Assembly (NCBI GenBank): GCA_048883105.1
Contig: JBHLQY010000007.1
Coordinates: 1-52,338 of the forward strand
Direction: 5' to 3'
Length of the DNA: 52,338 nt
DNA from: LW40-45 sp048883105
GTDB taxonomy: Archaea > Asgardarchaeota > Lokiarchaeia > Sigyniarchaeales > SOKP01
Shown: positions 52,265 to 52,338 of the stretch, one piece after another
Layout: each line of letters begins with the position of its first letter
Position numbering within the stretch: the first letter of the stretch is position 1
Translations under genes and position numbers: made by a program
The notes under the pieces: model-generated
The model's database searches: none
Told to the model about the DNA's origin: nothing
The model's input: the letters and a program-made list of their open reading frames with translations, nothing else

Positions 52265-52338
52265 TTAACTATTTTTTCTTTTTTTTTTGAAACCTCTATA
52301 TCTAAAACTAGATGAAATAGATTGGGGCCATAGCTCTT
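52265..52338 (-). CDS. Possible C-terminal tail of a gene beyond the right edge
   Basis: On the minus strand a frame open to the right edge ends at a double TAA (52265), reading ELWPQSISSSFRYRGFKKK plus a basic end. A second frame, ending at 52219, is also open. Either could be the 3' end of the upstream gene; the basic tail of the first is more protein-like. It is too short to name. Confidence 0.25.
   Translation of the reverse strand, partial: ELWPQSISSSFRYRGFKKKRKNS

Overview
The window is AT-rich archaeal chromosome. The gene content points to an Asgard archaeon, probably of the Lokiarchaeia/Promethearchaeia type. Archaeal or eukaryote-type ribosomal proteins (eS1, and the long uS15) sit with an archaeal ADP-forming acyl-CoA synthetase subunit, a Rab/Ras-like small GTPase, a protein whose first 240 residues resemble the GIFT domain of the ciliary protein IFT52, a probable longin/roadblock-type protein, an ICMT/PEMT-like membrane methyltransferase and a bacterial-type RNase III. 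The taxonomic call is inference from gene content. I found no rRNA, tRNA, CRISPR array, complete insertion sequence or prophage.

Layout. 1-10 kb is housekeeping: a radical SAM protein cut by the window edge, a Sir2 deacylase, a possible longin/roadblock protein, a large acyl-CoA dehydrogenase, the uS15-eS1 pair, XTP/dITP pyrophosphatase, RNase III, a short RPB9/TFS-like zinc ribbon and a GDPD phosphodiesterase. 10-17 kb holds an ADP-forming acyl-CoA synthetase alpha subunit, a membrane hexapeptide-repeat protein, a GH35 beta-galactosidase, an MFS transporter and a decayed fragment of an aldehyde:ferredoxin oxidoreductase. 17-26 kb is a long minus-strand run: three tandem alpha/beta-hydrolases, an AmrS-type radical SAM enzyme with an abutting 76-residue unknown, an HdrD-like iron-sulfur protein, a UbiA-type prenyltransferase, another MFS transporter and a TauE/SafE permease. 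26-28 kb has a zinc-ribbon protein, a methyltransferase and two paralogous double-ACT proteins.

28.8-40.6 kb is the acyl-CoA block. It contains an acyl-CoA dehydrogenase-EtfB-EtfA operon in which EtfA carries an N-terminal two-cluster ferredoxin. A B12-dependent acyl-CoA mutase operon follows (large subunit, B12 subunit, MeaB GTPase), then a GH3 glycosidase and a two-subunit glutaconate-CoA-transferase/IpdAB-like enzyme. With the ADP-forming synthetase these fit anaerobic oxidation of fatty, branched or carboxylic acyl-CoAs, with electrons passing to ETF/ferredoxin and energy conserved by ADP-forming thioester cleavage. The mutase is the best candidate for new biology: its barrel core and Q193 match methylmalonyl-CoA mutase, but the positions that bind the substrate carboxylate (Arg) and thioester carbonyl (His) read Tyr and Asn, so its substrate is probably not methylmalonyl-CoA.

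40.6-52.3 kb returns to cell biology and maintenance: the small GTPase, an MBL-fold hydrolase, an Mrr-like small protein, a YkgJ-like cysteine-cluster protein, DUF1015, the ICMT-like methyltransferase, a DJ-1/PfpI protein, an extended PCMT-like methyltransferase, a rhomboid protease, an endonuclease III with a His in place of one cluster Cys, a THUMP/Trm11-like RNA methyltransferase and the IFT52-like protein.

Expression signals. Several internal or operon genes have strong GG-rich Shine-Dalgarno sequences that move the start inward from the longest reading frame. Several first genes (8263, 12608, 33587) show none and may be leaderless or have short leaders.
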